A stretch of DNA of 64,000 nt, taken from Rhizobium sp. Pop5. GTDB taxonomy: Bacteria; Pseudomonadota; Alphaproteobacteria; Rhizobiales; Rhizobiaceae. Positions 18,260-27,744 of the stretch are shown here, one piece after another; position 1 is the first letter of the stretch; each line of letters begins with the position of its first letter. Made by a program: the position numbers and the translations under genes. The stretch covers positions 1,302,001 through 1,366,000 of the forward strand of contig NZ_CP099399.1 of NCBI RefSeq assembly GCF_024721175.1. The letters run 5' to 3'. The notes beneath the pieces are model-generated. The model searched no databases, was not told where the DNA came from, and saw only the letters and a program-made list of their open reading frames with translations.

Positions 18260-18883
18260 TCATTGCGGTGCGTTGCCGGATGGCGAGGATGCCAAGGGCT
18301 GTTCGACCTCCCGGCCGACGCTCAGCGCTTTGCGCACATTCGGCTCCAGCCGCTCGACATAAGCGTGGTCGGGAGCAGCCCCTAGCGCATCCAGTACCTT
18401 TGAAAAGAAGGACCGTGCAGCGGCAGCCGCCGTGACGTCGAAGATATCGGCATCGCTCAGTCCGTGTTTCTTCAGCCCGTCAATATCCTGCTGCGTGATC
18501 GATGTCGCATCGCGCGCCACCTTCGCGGCAAAGGCCATGATCGCGCGTTCGCCGGCGTCGATCGGCGCCCTTTCCGTTTCGTTGACGACCGCCGTCAGCC
18601 CGTCGCTGGTGAATCCCTCGCGCAGCAGCACGGAGCCGTGCGCCAGCATGCAATAGGAGGATTTCAGCTCTTTGGCCGCCGCCAACGTCACCAGTTCGTA
18701 GCGCCTGAGGCTCATATGGCTGCGAATGCTCGAAAGCAGCGCTCCCCAATTCTCCATCACTTCCGGTCGGTAACCGAAGGCGCGGTACATATTCGGCAGA
18801 TAGCCGTAGCTTGCCTCCGCCGATGCATACATCGACGTCGTCTTCTCGTTGGCGGATGCATTCGGGGTGTGAATGAAAGCCAT
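18260..18883 (-). CDS. AhpD-like / carboxymuconolactone decarboxylase family protein
   Basis: 207 residues, of the peroxidase-related AhpD-like type. The central SSYCMLAHGSVL segment keeps one redox cysteine and the following histidine of the AhpD core, but not the CxxC pair, so peroxidase partner activity is uncertain. KVARDATSITQQDIDGLKKHGLSDADIFDV matches the C-terminal helical part. Monocistronic; GGGAGGG precedes the ATG. Confidence 0.75.
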   Translation of the reverse strand: MAFIHTPNASANEKTTSMYASAEASYGYLPNMYRAFGYRPEVMENWGALLSSIRSHMSLRRYELVTLAAAKELKSSYCMLAHGSVLLREGFTSDGLTAVVNETERAPIDAGERAIMAFAAKVARDATSITQQDIDGLKKHGLSDADIFDVTAAAAARSFFSKVLDALGAAPDHAYVERLEPNVRKALSVGREVEQPLASSPSGNAPQ

Positions 18884-18975
18884 GGCGCTACCCTCCCTTG
18901 ATCTGCTGGGAGAATTAGAGCGACTGCCGTCGACATCAATCTGCCCTCGACCACAGGCTGGCAGCCCGAACTTAT

Positions 18976-19395
18976 CTAATCTCCAATCGCAGCCCGCAGT
19001 TGCCGGTTGAGCGGCAGGATATGATGCTCCGTCAGTGCCGCCATCAGAATGTCACCCGGCTCCGCCGGCGATACCCAGCGGATTTCTTCGATCTCCGCCA
19101 CCGCGCTGACCGCGTGGCCATCGATATGCAGCTGGAAGATATCGGCGACGACGACATGATCCGGCTCGTTGGCTGCCGGTGCCTCGAATTGCCCGAGAAA
19201 TTCGAGCTCGGCTATCGTCGCAACGAGCCCGATTTCCTCGAAAAGCTCCCTTATCAGCGCTTCCTCAGCCGTCTCACCCGGCTCGATCTTGCCGCCCGGC
19301 TGCATGAAGGCCGGCGTGCCGCGCTTGCGCACCAGAAGCACATGGCCATCGTCGCGCACCACGAGGGCGGCAGATATGCGGATCGTTTTCGTCAT
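18976..19395 (-). CDS. NUDIX hydrolase
   Basis: 139 residues from ATG 19395. The Nudix box is GKIEPGETAEEALIRELFEEIGL (G-x5-E-x7-REL-x-EE-x-G-L), intact. Such enzymes hydrolyse nucleoside diphosphates linked to another group; the substrate cannot be told. A longer frame up to 19632 adds an unconserved N-terminus and is rejected. Confidence 0.9.
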   Translation of the reverse strand: MTKTIRISAALVVRDDGHVLLVRKRGTPAFMQPGGKIEPGETAEEALIRELFEEIGLVATIAELEFLGQFEAPAANEPDHVVVADIFQLHIDGHAVSAVAEIEEIRWVSPAEPGDILMAALTEHHILPLNRQLRAAIGD

Positions 19396-19505
19396 GCGCA
19401 GATCTGAACGGATTCGCTGCCCCAATTCAATCGTCTTCGGCTGATTGGCAACGGCGGCGCGCCTGCCTATATCAGCGATATCGGAAGTGGAAGGCGGATC
19501 AGGCG

Positions 19506-19994
19506 ATGTTCCAGGCAGCGGCGATCGAGAGTGATGACAAGGCTGAATTCTATCGTCAGCTCGCCCAGCAATTGGAGGCGCTGCTTGCCGGCGAGTCCGA
19601 TATGATCGCAAATGCCGCAAACGCTTCGGCACTGATGTTTCAGATGATGCCGGACTTAAACTGGGCCGGCTTCTATTTCCTGAAAGGCGGCGAACTCGTC
19701 CTCGGCCCCTTCCAGGGCAAGCCCGCCTGCGTGCGTATTCCCGTCGGCCGTGGAGTTTGCGGCACGGCGGTCAAGGAGGGCGCGTCGATCCTCGTCGAGG
19801 ACGTTCACTCTTTTCCGGGCCATATCGCCTGCGACGCCGCCTCCCGCTCCGAGCTTGTGGTTCCGGTCAGGAACGGCAGCGACATCATCGGCGTCATCGA
19901 TCTCGACAGCCCGATCCCATCCCGTTTCGATACGGATGACCAAGCGGGTATTGAACGACTGGCAAAGATTTTTGCCGAGGCGACGACATTCTGA
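19506..19994 (+). CDS. msrC: Free methionine-(R)-sulfoxide reductase (GAF domain)
   Basis: 162 residues, a single GAF domain. Cys75, Cys85 and Cys109 have the same spacing (10 and 24) as the three redox cysteines of the fRMsr/MsrC family, and the NWAGFYF, RGVCGTA, DVHSFPGHIACD motifs match. It reduces free Met-(R)-O, complementing MsrPQ, which acts on protein-bound methionine in the envelope. Monocistronic. Confidence 0.9.
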   Translation: MFQAAAIESDDKAEFYRQLAQQLEALLAGESDMIANAANASALMFQMMPDLNWAGFYFLKGGELVLGPFQGKPACVRIPVGRGVCGTAVKEGASILVEDVHSFPGHIACDAASRSELVVPVRNGSDIIGVIDLDSPIPSRFDTDDQAGIERLAKIFAEATTF

Positions 19995-20164
19995 CGATCA
20001 GAATCGGGCGGCGCGCCACGATAGTCATTGGTGACGGAATGGATGTTTCGCACTTCGCCTGATGCGAGCCGCACTGCCGGTCACGTGCGTGCCTTCAGTT
20101 TGTTTGCTCCATGAAAGCGGGATTCGTTGATCGTTTCCCACGTCAGCCAAGTCGCACCTGCTTC

Positions 20165-20178
20165 TTAGAACGTTCCAA
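20165..20178. promoter_or_regulatory. Upstream LacI-type operator
   Basis: TTAGAACGTTCCAA, one mismatch from the perfect palindrome at 20270. The centres are 105 bases apart, about ten helical turns, which would favour a repression loop. Confidence 0.6.
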
Positions 20179-20260
20179 TAAATTGATGGGATTTCGATCG
20201 AATGAATTTCAAAAATTGATCAATAAACTGGCGCTGTTTCGGCGAATTCACAAATTTCTC

Positions 20261-20289
20261 TTGACATAATTGGAACGTTCCAAATAGAT
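20261..20289 (+). promoter_or_regulatory. LacI-gene promoter with embedded operator
   Basis: -35 TTGACA (20261-20266), a 17-base spacer and -10 ATAGAT (20284-20289). A perfect 14-bp palindrome TTGGAACGTTCCAA fills 20270-20283, so a bound repressor would block RNA polymerase directly. The rest of 19995-20321 (327 bases) shows no gene, only this promoter and the two operators. Confidence 0.75.
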
Positions 20290-20321
20290 GAGGCAAGAAA
20301 CGATGACGTCAGGAGGGGGAA

Positions 20322-21371
20322 GTGACAAAGGCGCGAGTGACCGTCATCGACATTGCGAAGGCCGCCGGCGTCTCCAAGTCGACAGTGTCGCTGGTGCTTC
20401 AAGGCTCGTCTCTCGTCAACGAAGCAACGCGCGCGAAGGTCAATGCCGTCATGCGGGAGCTTGGCTACGTCTACAATCGCGGCGCAGCCAATCTCCGGCA
20501 GGCCGGCGCCAAGTCGAGGATCATCGGCGTCGTTGTGAACGATCTGACGAACAGCTTCTTTGCTGAGCTCGCGGTCGGCGTCGATATGGTCGTTCAGTCG
20601 GCCGGATTCGTGCAGTTCCTGTCGAACACCGGTGAGAGCATCGACAGGCAGCGCGAGGTTGTCGCATCGATGCGCGAGCATGGCATTTCCGGCCTGATCG
20701 TCTCGCCGGCGCGCGCTACCGATGCCGCCGACTTCAAGCCGCTCGTGGCGGCAGGAATTCCTGTTGTGGTCGTCGTGCGAAACCTGCCGGGGGCCAAGGT
20801 CTCGTCGATCGTCTCCGATAACCGTGCCGGCATGGCATCAGCCGTTCGACACCTGGTGGAGCTCGGTCACAAGCGCATTGCCTTTCTCGGCGGCTTTCCC
20901 GATACCGCCGTCTTCGACGATCGTCTTGCCGGCTACCGAAGCGCGATCGAGACGGCCGGGCTCGGTTACGACGAAGATCTCGTCGTTGCGTCCGCGCCCT
21001 CGCGGGCAGGCGGAGTGGAGGCGATCGGAAAGGCACTTGCTCTTGTCAATCAGCCCACCGCGGCCGTCTGCTTTAACGATGCCGTCGCCTTCGGTGTTTG
21101 CGACGGGTTGCGCGCACGCCGACTGGAGCCTGGCGCCGACTTCGCCGTCGTTGGCTTCGACGATGTCATCGAGGCGCAGGCGGCGGTTCCCGCGCTGACC
21201 ACGGTCTCCGTTGATCCGCAGGGCATCGGGCGCAGGGGCGCACAGATGCTTCTCAAGCAGATCAATGCCGGCAAGGCCGAGGCGGAAATGGTGACGACGG
21301 CCGTTCGGCTGGTTGTCCGCGACAGCTGCGGAGCCGGCAAGGCCGTGCCGGCGGCGGCCGGCAGAGCGTGA
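20322..21371 (+). CDS. LacI family transcriptional regulator
   Basis: 349 residues from GTG 20322, with AGGAGGGG upstream. The DNA-binding domain (about residues 4-50; VIDIAKAAGVSKSTVSLVLQG) includes the hinge LRQAGAK; the rest is the periplasmic-binding-protein-like ligand domain (GVVVNDLTNSFF to RLVVRDSCG). The promoter operator implies autorepression. It is followed by the catabolic cluster within 21 bases, so it most likely controls that operon and senses a sugar-like ligand. Confidence 0.93.
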   Translation: MTKARVTVIDIAKAAGVSKSTVSLVLQGSSLVNEATRAKVNAVMRELGYVYNRGAANLRQAGAKSRIIGVVVNDLTNSFFAELAVGVDMVVQSAGFVQFLSNTGESIDRQREVVASMREHGISGLIVSPARATDAADFKPLVAAGIPVVVVVRNLPGAKVSSIVSDNRAGMASAVRHLVELGHKRIAFLGGFPDTAVFDDRLAGYRSAIETAGLGYDEDLVVASAPSRAGGVEAIGKALALVNQPTAAVCFNDAVAFGVCDGLRARRLEPGADFAVVGFDDVIEAQAAVPALTTVSVDPQGIGRRGAQMLLKQINAGKAEAEMVTTAVRLVVRDSCGAGKAVPAAAGRA

Positions 21372-21391
21372 TAGTCGAAACAGGATTCCGA

Positions 21392-23014
21392 GTGACGCAC
21401 ATGAAGAAGCATCTCACCCCAGCCGAAGCGGCGTCGCTGATCCCGGACGGCGCCGTTGTCACGGTGTCGTCTTCGAGCGGTCTGGGTTGTCCCGATCTCA
21501 TGCTTAAGGCGATCGGCGAGCGTTTCGATGCGACCGGCCATCCTCGCGATATCACCACCCTTCACCCGATCGCGGCCGGCGACATGAGCGGCATCAAGGG
21601 AGTCGACTATATCGCCAGGAAGGGCCTGCTCAAGCGTATCATCGGCGGTTCCTATCCGTCAGGTCCGTCCTCATCAGAGCCGCCGCTGATCTGGCAGATG
21701 ATCACCAACAACGAGATCCCGGCCTATAACATTCCCTCCGGCATCCTGTTCGACATCCATCGCGAAGCCGCCGCAAAGCGGCCGGGCGTCCTGACCAAGG
21801 TCGGCATCGACACCTTCGTCGATCCCCGGCGGCAGGGCTGCGCAATGAACGAACGGGCGTCGGAAGACCCGGTGGTCAAGCGTGTCAGCTTCGAAGGGGA
21901 TGATTGGCTGTTCTTCCCCTCGATCGTCCCTCAGGTCGCCATCATCCGCGCCACCACTGCCGACGAACGCGGCAACCTCACCTATGAACATGAAGGCGCC
22001 TATCTCGGCGGCCTCGACCAGGCGCTTGCCGCACGCAACAACGGCGGCGTCGTCATCGCGCAGGTCAAGCGGATCACCAAGGAAGGCTCGCTGAAGCCGC
22101 ATGACGTCCGGGTGCCGGGAATGCTCGTCGATTATGTGATCGTCGACCCCGATCAGAAGCAGACGACACAGACAGGATATGATCCGGCAATATCAGGGGA
22201 GATCTTCCGCCCGCTCGATAGCTTCCGCGTTCCGGAATTCAATGTTCAAAAGGTCATCGCGCGCCGTGTCGCGCAGGAGCTGGAGGCTGGAAGCTGCGTA
22301 AATCTGGGCTTCGGTATCTCGGCCAACGTGCCGCGCATCCTGCTGGAGGAGGGGCTCCACGGCGCCGTCACCTGGGTCATCGAGCAGGGGGCGGTCGGTG
22401 GCGTGCCGCTGCTCGACTTCGCCTTCGGCTGCGCCTCCAACGCTGACGCCTACATGCCGTCTCCTTATCAGTTCACCTATTTCCAGGGCGCCGGCTTCGA
22501 TGCATCGCTCTTGTCCTTCCTCGAAATCGGTAGGGACGGTTCGGTCAATGTCTCCAAGCTGTCGTTCCGGCCGCATGTCACCGCCGGCGCCGGAGGCTTC
22601 GTCGACATCACGGCGCGGGCCAAGAAGATCGTCTTCTCAGGCATGTTCAATGCCGGCGCGAAGCTGTCGATCGCCGACGGAGCTCTGCTCATCGAAAAGG
22701 AAGGCAAGCTGAAGAAGCTGGTGAACGAGGTCGAACATGTCACCTTCAGCGGCCGGCGCGCGATAGAGCAGGGGCAGGACATCACCTATGTCACCGAGCG
22801 GTGCGTGATGAAGCTGACACTTGGCGGCATCGTGCTGACCGAAATCGCTCCCGGCGTCGATCTTCAAGCTCATATCCTCGACCAGTCCGAATTCCCGCTG
22901 ATCGTCGCTCCTGATCTCAAGGTCATGGAGGCCGGACTCTTTCGCGAGGCTGGGATCGGCCTGTCGCTTCCAGCAAAGAGGGCTCGGACATTGGAGGGCA
23001 CCTTCAATGGCTAG
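21392..23014 (+). CDS. Acyl-CoA:acetate/3-ketoacid CoA-transferase (YdiF-like)
   Basis: About 540 residues, a fused alpha-beta family I CoA-transferase like E. coli YdiF. The catalytic glutamate is probably Glu331 in IEQGAVGGVP. It moves CoA from an acyl-CoA (e.g. acetyl-CoA) onto a carboxylic acid, activating it for the next enzyme. GTG 21392 has AGGA 6 bases upstream; ATG 21401 is an alternative. Its stop overlaps the enoyl-CoA hydratase start by 8 bases. Confidence 0.88.
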   Translation: MTHMKKHLTPAEAASLIPDGAVVTVSSSSGLGCPDLMLKAIGERFDATGHPRDITTLHPIAAGDMSGIKGVDYIARKGLLKRIIGGSYPSGPSSSEPPLIWQMITNNEIPAYNIPSGILFDIHREAAAKRPGVLTKVGIDTFVDPRRQGCAMNERASEDPVVKRVSFEGDDWLFFPSIVPQVAIIRATTADERGNLTYEHEGAYLGGLDQALAARNNGGVVIAQVKRITKEGSLKPHDVRVPGMLVDYVIVDPDQKQTTQTGYDPAISGEIFRPLDSFRVPEFNVQKVIARRVAQELEAGSCVNLGFGISANVPRILLEEGLHGAVTWVIEQGAVGGVPLLDFAFGCASNADAYMPSPYQFTYFQGAGFDASLLSFLEIGRDGSVNVSKLSFRPHVTAGAGGFVDITARAKKIVFSGMFNAGAKLSIADGALLIEKEGKLKKLVNEVEHVTFSGRRAIEQGQDITYVTERCVMKLTLGGIVLTEIAPGVDLQAHILDQSEFPLIVAPDLKVMEAGLFREAGIGLSLPAKRARTLEGTFNG

Positions 23015-23786
23015 CGGAACGGTTAAGGTCGATATCGAAGGCCACGTCGCGACGCTGACGATCTCTCGGCCGGAGAAGCTGAATGCACTCGACCTCGACA
23101 TGCTGAAAGCCTTGGCCGGCGCAGTCGACTTGGTGGAGGCGAACCCGAATGTGCGCGCCGCCGTTCTCACCGGTGAAGGGAAGGGCTTTTCCGCCGGAGG
23201 CGACATCAAGGCCTGGGGCGGAATGCTGCCGCAGGAGTTCGGTCACGCCTGGGTGCGGCACGGCCATCGCATATTCGAAAGGCTGGCGACGTTGCGAGTG
23301 CCGCTGGTCGCGGCGCTGAACGGCCACGCCCTCGGCGGAGGGCTTGAGCTGGCGGGCGTTGCCGACATTCGCCTTGCGGAGGAGCAGATCAAGATCGGCC
23401 TACCGGAGACCGGCCTCGGCATGGTGCCGGGCTGGTCCGGAACCCAGCGTCTCGTGCGCCGCTTCGGTGCGCAGGTCGTCCGACGTATGGCGCTCGGCGG
23501 CGAAATATTCACCGCCGAGGAGGCGCGCCTGCTCGGTATCGTCGACGCGGTCGTTCCCTCGGGAACTTCGCTGACATCCGCCAGGAAATATGCCGAGCGG
23601 ATTGCCGCGCGGGGACCGGCCGCCATCGAGATCGTTAAGTTGATGATCGCGTCGGCGAACGGTGAGGACAATGGAACCGCGGTCGAAGCCCTCGGCTCGA
23701 TCCTCGCCGCCAAGACCGGCGATCTGAAAGAGGGCGTCGCGTCGTTCAGCGAGAAGCGCCCGGCAACATTCAAGGGAGAATGGTAA
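23007..23786 (+). CDS. Enoyl-CoA hydratase/isomerase family protein
   Basis: 259-residue crotonase-fold protein. The oxyanion-hole segments are FSAGGDIKAW (about residue 60) and HALGGGLELA (about residue 110). Both hydratase glutamates seem present (GGGLEL and LPETGLG), supporting hydratase or hydratase/lyase activity. It is coupled to the CoA-transferase before it and the aldehyde dehydrogenase after it (TAATG overlap), so the three likely act in sequence on one acid side chain. Confidence 0.9.
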   Translation: MASGTVKVDIEGHVATLTISRPEKLNALDLDMLKALAGAVDLVEANPNVRAAVLTGEGKGFSAGGDIKAWGGMLPQEFGHAWVRHGHRIFERLATLRVPLVAALNGHALGGGLELAGVADIRLAEEQIKIGLPETGLGMVPGWSGTQRLVRRFGAQVVRRMALGGEIFTAEEARLLGIVDAVVPSGTSLTSARKYAERIAARGPAAIEIVKLMIASANGEDNGTAVEALGSILAAKTGDLKEGVASFSEKRPATFKGEW

Positions 23787-25294
23787 TGACGGTTCTCGTA
23801 AACCCCACTGCGCTGAGCGACCATAGAGCGCGCGATTTCAGGATGCTCATCGACGGCAAATGGGAGGCCGGTGTTTCCGATCCGATCGAGCGTGTCGCGC
23901 CGAGCCACGGCGTCGTGGTCAGCCGGTTCCCAACTGGCAGCAGGACGGACGCCGAGCGCGCCATCGCCGCCGCACGCAAAGCCTTCAATCTCGGGCCGTG
24001 GCCGCGAATGACTGCTTCCGAACGTTCCGCCATCCTTTTGAAGGCGGCGGATTTGATAGAGGCACGTGCGGAAGAGCTGGCATTTCTCGACGCCATCGAG
24101 GCAGGAAAGCCGATCGCGCAGGTACGGGGGGAAGTTGCAGGCTCTGTCGACATATGGCGCTATGCGGCGGCCCTGGCCCGCGACCTCCACGGCGAAAGCT
24201 ACAACACGCTCGGCGACGGCACGCTTGGTATCGTCCTGCGCGAGGCGATCGGCGTGGTATCGATCATCACGCCCTGGAATTTTCCATTCCTGATCGTCGG
24301 CCAGAAACTGCCATTCGCTCTGGCCGCAGGCTGCACGACCGTTGTCAAGCCCTCGGAACTGACCTCGGGATCGACGCTCGTCCTGGGTGAAATCCTGCAG
24401 GAAGCGGGCGTCCCGGAGGGCGTCGTCAACATTGTCACCGGCACGGGACCTGAGGTCGGCGCGGTCATGACCTCTCATCCCGACGTCGACATGGTCTCCT
24501 TCACCGGCTCGACCGGTGTGGGCAAGCTGACCATGTCGAATGCCGCGCAGACGCTGAAGAAGGTCTCGCTGGAGCTGGGTGGAAAGAACCCGCAGATCGT
24601 CTTCCCGGATGCCGATCTCGATGCCTGCATCGATGCCGCCGTCTTCGGCGCATATTTCAATGCCGGCGAATGCTGCAATGCCGGCTCGCGGCTGATCCTG
24701 CACAAATCGATCGCTTCCGATGTCGTCAAGCGGATTGCCGAACTGTCGAAGAGCGTGAAGGTCGGCGACCCGCTTGATCCTTCGACGCAGGTCGGCGCGA
24801 TCATCACGCCGCAGCATCTGGAGAAGATATCCGGATATGTCGCCGGTGCCAGGAGCAGCGGCGCCCATATCGCCCATGGCGGGGAGAGGCTCGATCTCGG
24901 CATGGGACAGTTCATGTCGCCGACGATCCTCGAAGCGGTCACGCCTGACATGGCGGTGGCCCGCGAGGAAGTCTTCGGTCCGGTCCTGTCGGTCCTGACA
25001 TTCGAAACGACTGCCGAGGCCATCAGGATCGCGAATTCCATCGACTACGGTCTGTCGGCCGGGGTCTGGAGCCGCGATTTCGATACCTGCCTGACCATCG
25101 GCCGGTCGGTGCGGGCGGGCACGGTCTGGATGAATACCTTTATGGACGGCGCCTCGGAACTTCCCTTCGGTGGCTACAAGCAGAGCGGCCTCGGCCGTGA
25201 GCTCGGTCGCCATGCGGTCGAAGACTATACGGAGACCAAGACGCTGAACATGCATATCGGCAAGCGCACCAATTGGTGGATGCCGCAGAGGTAA
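23786..25294 (+). CDS. NAD(P)-dependent aldehyde dehydrogenase
   Basis: 502-residue ALDH-superfamily enzyme, oxidising an aldehyde to the acid. The motifs are TPWNFPF (about residue 165), FTGSTGVGK, the general base Glu263 in LELGGKNPQ and the nucleophile Cys297 in NAGECCNAGSR, with the usual 34-residue spacing. The start ATG 23786 has AAGGGAG at good distance and overlaps the hydratase stop (TAATG). Possible substrates are aldehydes released by a hydratase/lyase step. Confidence 0.93.
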   Translation: MTVLVNPTALSDHRARDFRMLIDGKWEAGVSDPIERVAPSHGVVVSRFPTGSRTDAERAIAAARKAFNLGPWPRMTASERSAILLKAADLIEARAEELAFLDAIEAGKPIAQVRGEVAGSVDIWRYAAALARDLHGESYNTLGDGTLGIVLREAIGVVSIITPWNFPFLIVGQKLPFALAAGCTTVVKPSELTSGSTLVLGEILQEAGVPEGVVNIVTGTGPEVGAVMTSHPDVDMVSFTGSTGVGKLTMSNAAQTLKKVSLELGGKNPQIVFPDADLDACIDAAVFGAYFNAGECCNAGSRLILHKSIASDVVKRIAELSKSVKVGDPLDPSTQVGAIITPQHLEKISGYVAGARSSGAHIAHGGERLDLGMGQFMSPTILEAVTPDMAVAREEVFGPVLSVLTFETTAEAIRIANSIDYGLSAGVWSRDFDTCLTIGRSVRAGTVWMNTFMDGASELPFGGYKQSGLGRELGRHAVEDYTETKTLNMHIGKRTNWWMPQR

Positions 25295-25394
25295 AGCCGG
25301 TCTAACCGGCATTAAAGCTACGCCTGAGGAGGGCGGGTGATCGGGTGCGGGAATGGGTTCCGCATCCTTCAAACGGGAACTGGGAGGTTCTTCG

Positions 25395-26654
25395 ATGAAT
25401 AGGTTTTTAAGCTCGGCGGCGATTGCTGTCGTGATGGTTTCTGGTTTGGGTGGGGCTCATGCTGCCGACGTGAAGGAAGTGCAGATGCTGCACTGGTGGA
25501 CGTCTGGCGGCGAGGCTGCGGCCTTGAACGTCTTGAAGCAGGATCTGTCGAAGGAAGGCTTTGCCTGGAAGGACGTCCCGGTTGCCGGCGGCGGCGGTGA
25601 TGCGGCGATGACGGCGCTGAAGGCGATGGTGGCGGCCGGCACCTATCCGACAGCCTCGCAGATGCTGGGTTATACCGTGCTCGACTATGCCCAGGCCGGC
25701 GTCATGGGTGATCTGACGGAGACGGCCAAGAAGGAAGGCTGGGACAAGTCGGTGCCGGCAGCGCTGCAGAAATTCTCCGTCTATGACGGCAAGTGGGTCG
25801 CAGCCCCGGTTAACGTGCACTCGGTCAACTGGCTGTGGATCAACAAGGCCGTGATGGACAAGATCGGCGGCAAGCAGCCGAAGAGCTTCGACGACCTGAT
25901 CGCGCTGCTCGACAAGGCGAAGGCCGCCGGTGTCATCCCGCTGGCGCTCGGCGGCCAGAACTGGCAGGAAGCGACGATGTTCGATTCCATCGTGCTGTCG
26001 ACCGGCGGCCCGGAGTTCTACAAGAAGGCCTTCAACGATCTCGACGAGGCGTCGCTGAAGTCGGACACGATGAAGAAGTCCTTCGACAACCTGGCGAAGA
26101 TCGTCAAATATGTCGATCCGAACTTCTCCGGCCGCGACTGGAACCTGGCGACCGCCATGGTCATCAAGGGTGACGCGCTGGTGCAGGTGATGGGCGACTG
26201 GGCCAAGGGCGAATTCGTCGCCGCCAAGAAGAAGCCGGATGCCGACTTCCTCTGCTACCGCTTCCCCGGCACCGAAGGCAGCGTGATCTACAACTCCGAC
26301 ATGTTCGGCATGTTCAACGTTCCCGACGACCGCAAGGCCGCCCAGGTGGCGCTGGCGACGGCAACGCTGTCGAAGAGCTTCCAGTCGGCCTTCAACGTCG
26401 TCAAGGGCTCGGTCCCGGCCCGCACCGACGTTCCCGACACCGACTTCGACGCCTGCGGCAAGAAGGGCATCGCCGATCTGAAGGCGGCCAACGAGGGCGG
26501 CACGCTGTTCGGTTCGCTCGCTCAAGGGTATGGCGCGCCTCCGGCAATCGCCAATGCCTATAAGGACGTCGTCTCGAAGTTCGTCCACGGCCAGATCAAG
26601 AGCTCCGACGAAGCTGTCAAGCAGCTCGTCCAGGCGATCGACGACGCCCGCTGA
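25395..26654 (+). CDS. Sugar ABC transporter substrate-binding protein (glucose/mannose type)
   Basis: 419 residues from ATG 25395 (GGGAGG upstream), with a signal peptide ending GGAHAADV. The mature protein has the pattern of family 1 extracellular solute-binding proteins and is close to GtsA-type glucose/mannose binders ([40 protein letters not shown]). It delivers a sugar to the two permeases downstream. The 3' gap contains a GC hairpin that may stabilise the abundant message. Confidence 0.9.
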   Translation: MNRFLSSAAIAVVMVSGLGGAHAADVKEVQMLHWWTSGGEAAALNVLKQDLSKEGFAWKDVPVAGGGGDAAMTALKAMVAAGTYPTASQMLGYTVLDYAQAGVMGDLTETAKKEGWDKSVPAALQKFSVYDGKWVAAPVNVHSVNWLWINKAVMDKIGGKQPKSFDDLIALLDKAKAAGVIPLALGGQNWQEATMFDSIVLSTGGPEFYKKAFNDLDEASLKSDTMKKSFDNLAKIVKYVDPNFSGRDWNLATAMVIKGDALVQVMGDWAKGEFVAAKKKPDADFLCYRFPGTEGSVIYNSDMFGMFNVPDDRKAAQVALATATLSKSFQSAFNVVKGSVPARTDVPDTDFDACGKKGIADLKAANEGGTLFGSLAQGYGAPPAIANAYKDVVSKFVHGQIKSSDEAVKQLVQAIDDAR

Positions 26655-26673
26655 GTTCTGCCGATGAACACGG

Positions 26674-26698
26674 CTTCCCCGCGTCCTGCGCGGGGAGG
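26674..26698 (+). other. GC-rich intercistronic hairpin after the binding-protein gene
   Basis: Stem CCCCGCG/CGCGGGG (extended to about 10 bp with one wobble) with a TCCTG loop and no T-run. Such structures often raise the level of the binding-protein mRNA relative to permease mRNA. Confidence 0.55.
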
Positions 26699-26790
26699 CT
26701 TCAGCCCCTGACGGATATGTGGGGGCGATCATGCGGGGACGGCATGCGGGCCAGAAGCCCATGACGACATGCAGGGAGGAGATGCATTCG

Positions 26791-27744
26791 ATGAGCACAG
26801 TTGCCACCACCGATCCGGTTCTGACGCCGGAGCAAGCGGGCGGGATGTCGATCAGAAGCCGGCTGCAGGATGCGCTGCCGAAGATCGTGCTGGCGCCGAG
26901 CTTCGTCATCACGCTGATCTTCGTCTACGGCTTCATCGTCTGGACGGCCTATCTCTCCTTCACCAATTCCAAGACCTTTCCCTCCTATGAACTGACCGGC
27001 GCGCGCGCCTATCAGCGGCTGTGGCGCTGGACCTTCGAGAACGATCCGCCGTCTTCCTGGTATACCTCGATCACCAACATGGCGATCTTCGGCTTCCTCT
27101 ATGTCGGCATCTGCCTGGCGCTTGGCCTGCTGCTCGCCATCCTGCTCGACCAGAAGATCCGCGGCGAGGGGTTGCTCAGACCGATCTTCCTCTATCCGAT
27201 GGCGCTTTCCTTCATCGTCACCGGGGTCGCCTGGAAGTGGTTCCTCGATCCCGGCCTCGGGCTGGAACAGACGCTGCACCACTTCGGCTGGACGAGCTTC
27301 CACTTCGACTGGATCAAGAACAAGGACTTCGTCATCTATACCGTCGTCATCGCCGGTGTCTGGCAGGCCTCCGGCTTCGTCATGGCGATGTTCCTCGCCG
27401 GTCTGCGCGGCATCGACGGCGAGATCATGAAGGCGGCGCAGATCGATGGCGCCTCGCCCTTTCAGCTCTATCGCCGCATCATCATCCCGCTGTTGCGCCC
27501 GATCTTCCTGTCGGCCTTCATCGTGCTCGCCCATATGGCGATCAAGTCCTATGACCTGGTGGTGGCGCTGACCTCGGGCGGTCCCGGCGGCTCGGCCTGG
27601 CTGCCGTCGAACTTCATGTATGAATACACCTTCAAGCGCAACGAGATGGCCGTCGGCTCGGCCAGCGCCATCATCATGCTGATGACGATCTCGGCGATCA
27701 TCGTTCCCTATCTCTATTCCGAACTGAAGGAGAAGGCCCGATGA
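26791..27744 (+). CDS. Sugar ABC transporter permease 1
   Basis: 317-residue inner-membrane permease with about six helices and the EAA-type loop DGEIMKAAQIDGASPFQLYRRI facing the ATPase. ATG 26791 has GGGAGGA about 10 bases upstream; an upstream ATG at 26782 is too close to it. The stop overlaps the next permease start (ATGA). Confidence 0.92.
   Translation: MSTVATTDPVLTPEQAGGMSIRSRLQDALPKIVLAPSFVITLIFVYGFIVWTAYLSFTNSKTFPSYELTGARAYQRLWRWTFENDPPSSWYTSITNMAIFGFLYVGICLALGLLLAILLDQKIRGEGLLRPIFLYPMALSFIVTGVAWKWFLDPGLGLEQTLHHFGWTSFHFDWIKNKDFVIYTVVIAGVWQASGFVMAMFLAGLRGIDGEIMKAAQIDGASPFQLYRRIIIPLLRPIFLSAFIVLAHMAIKSYDLVVALTSGGPGGSAWLPSNFMYEYTFKRNEMAVGSASAIIMLMTISAIIVPYLYSELKEKAR

Noticed and set aside
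23243..25372. 709-codon minus-strand frame opposite the aldehyde dehydrogenase
   Set aside because: Shadow of a high-GC gene; all dehydrogenase active-site motifs are on the plus strand.
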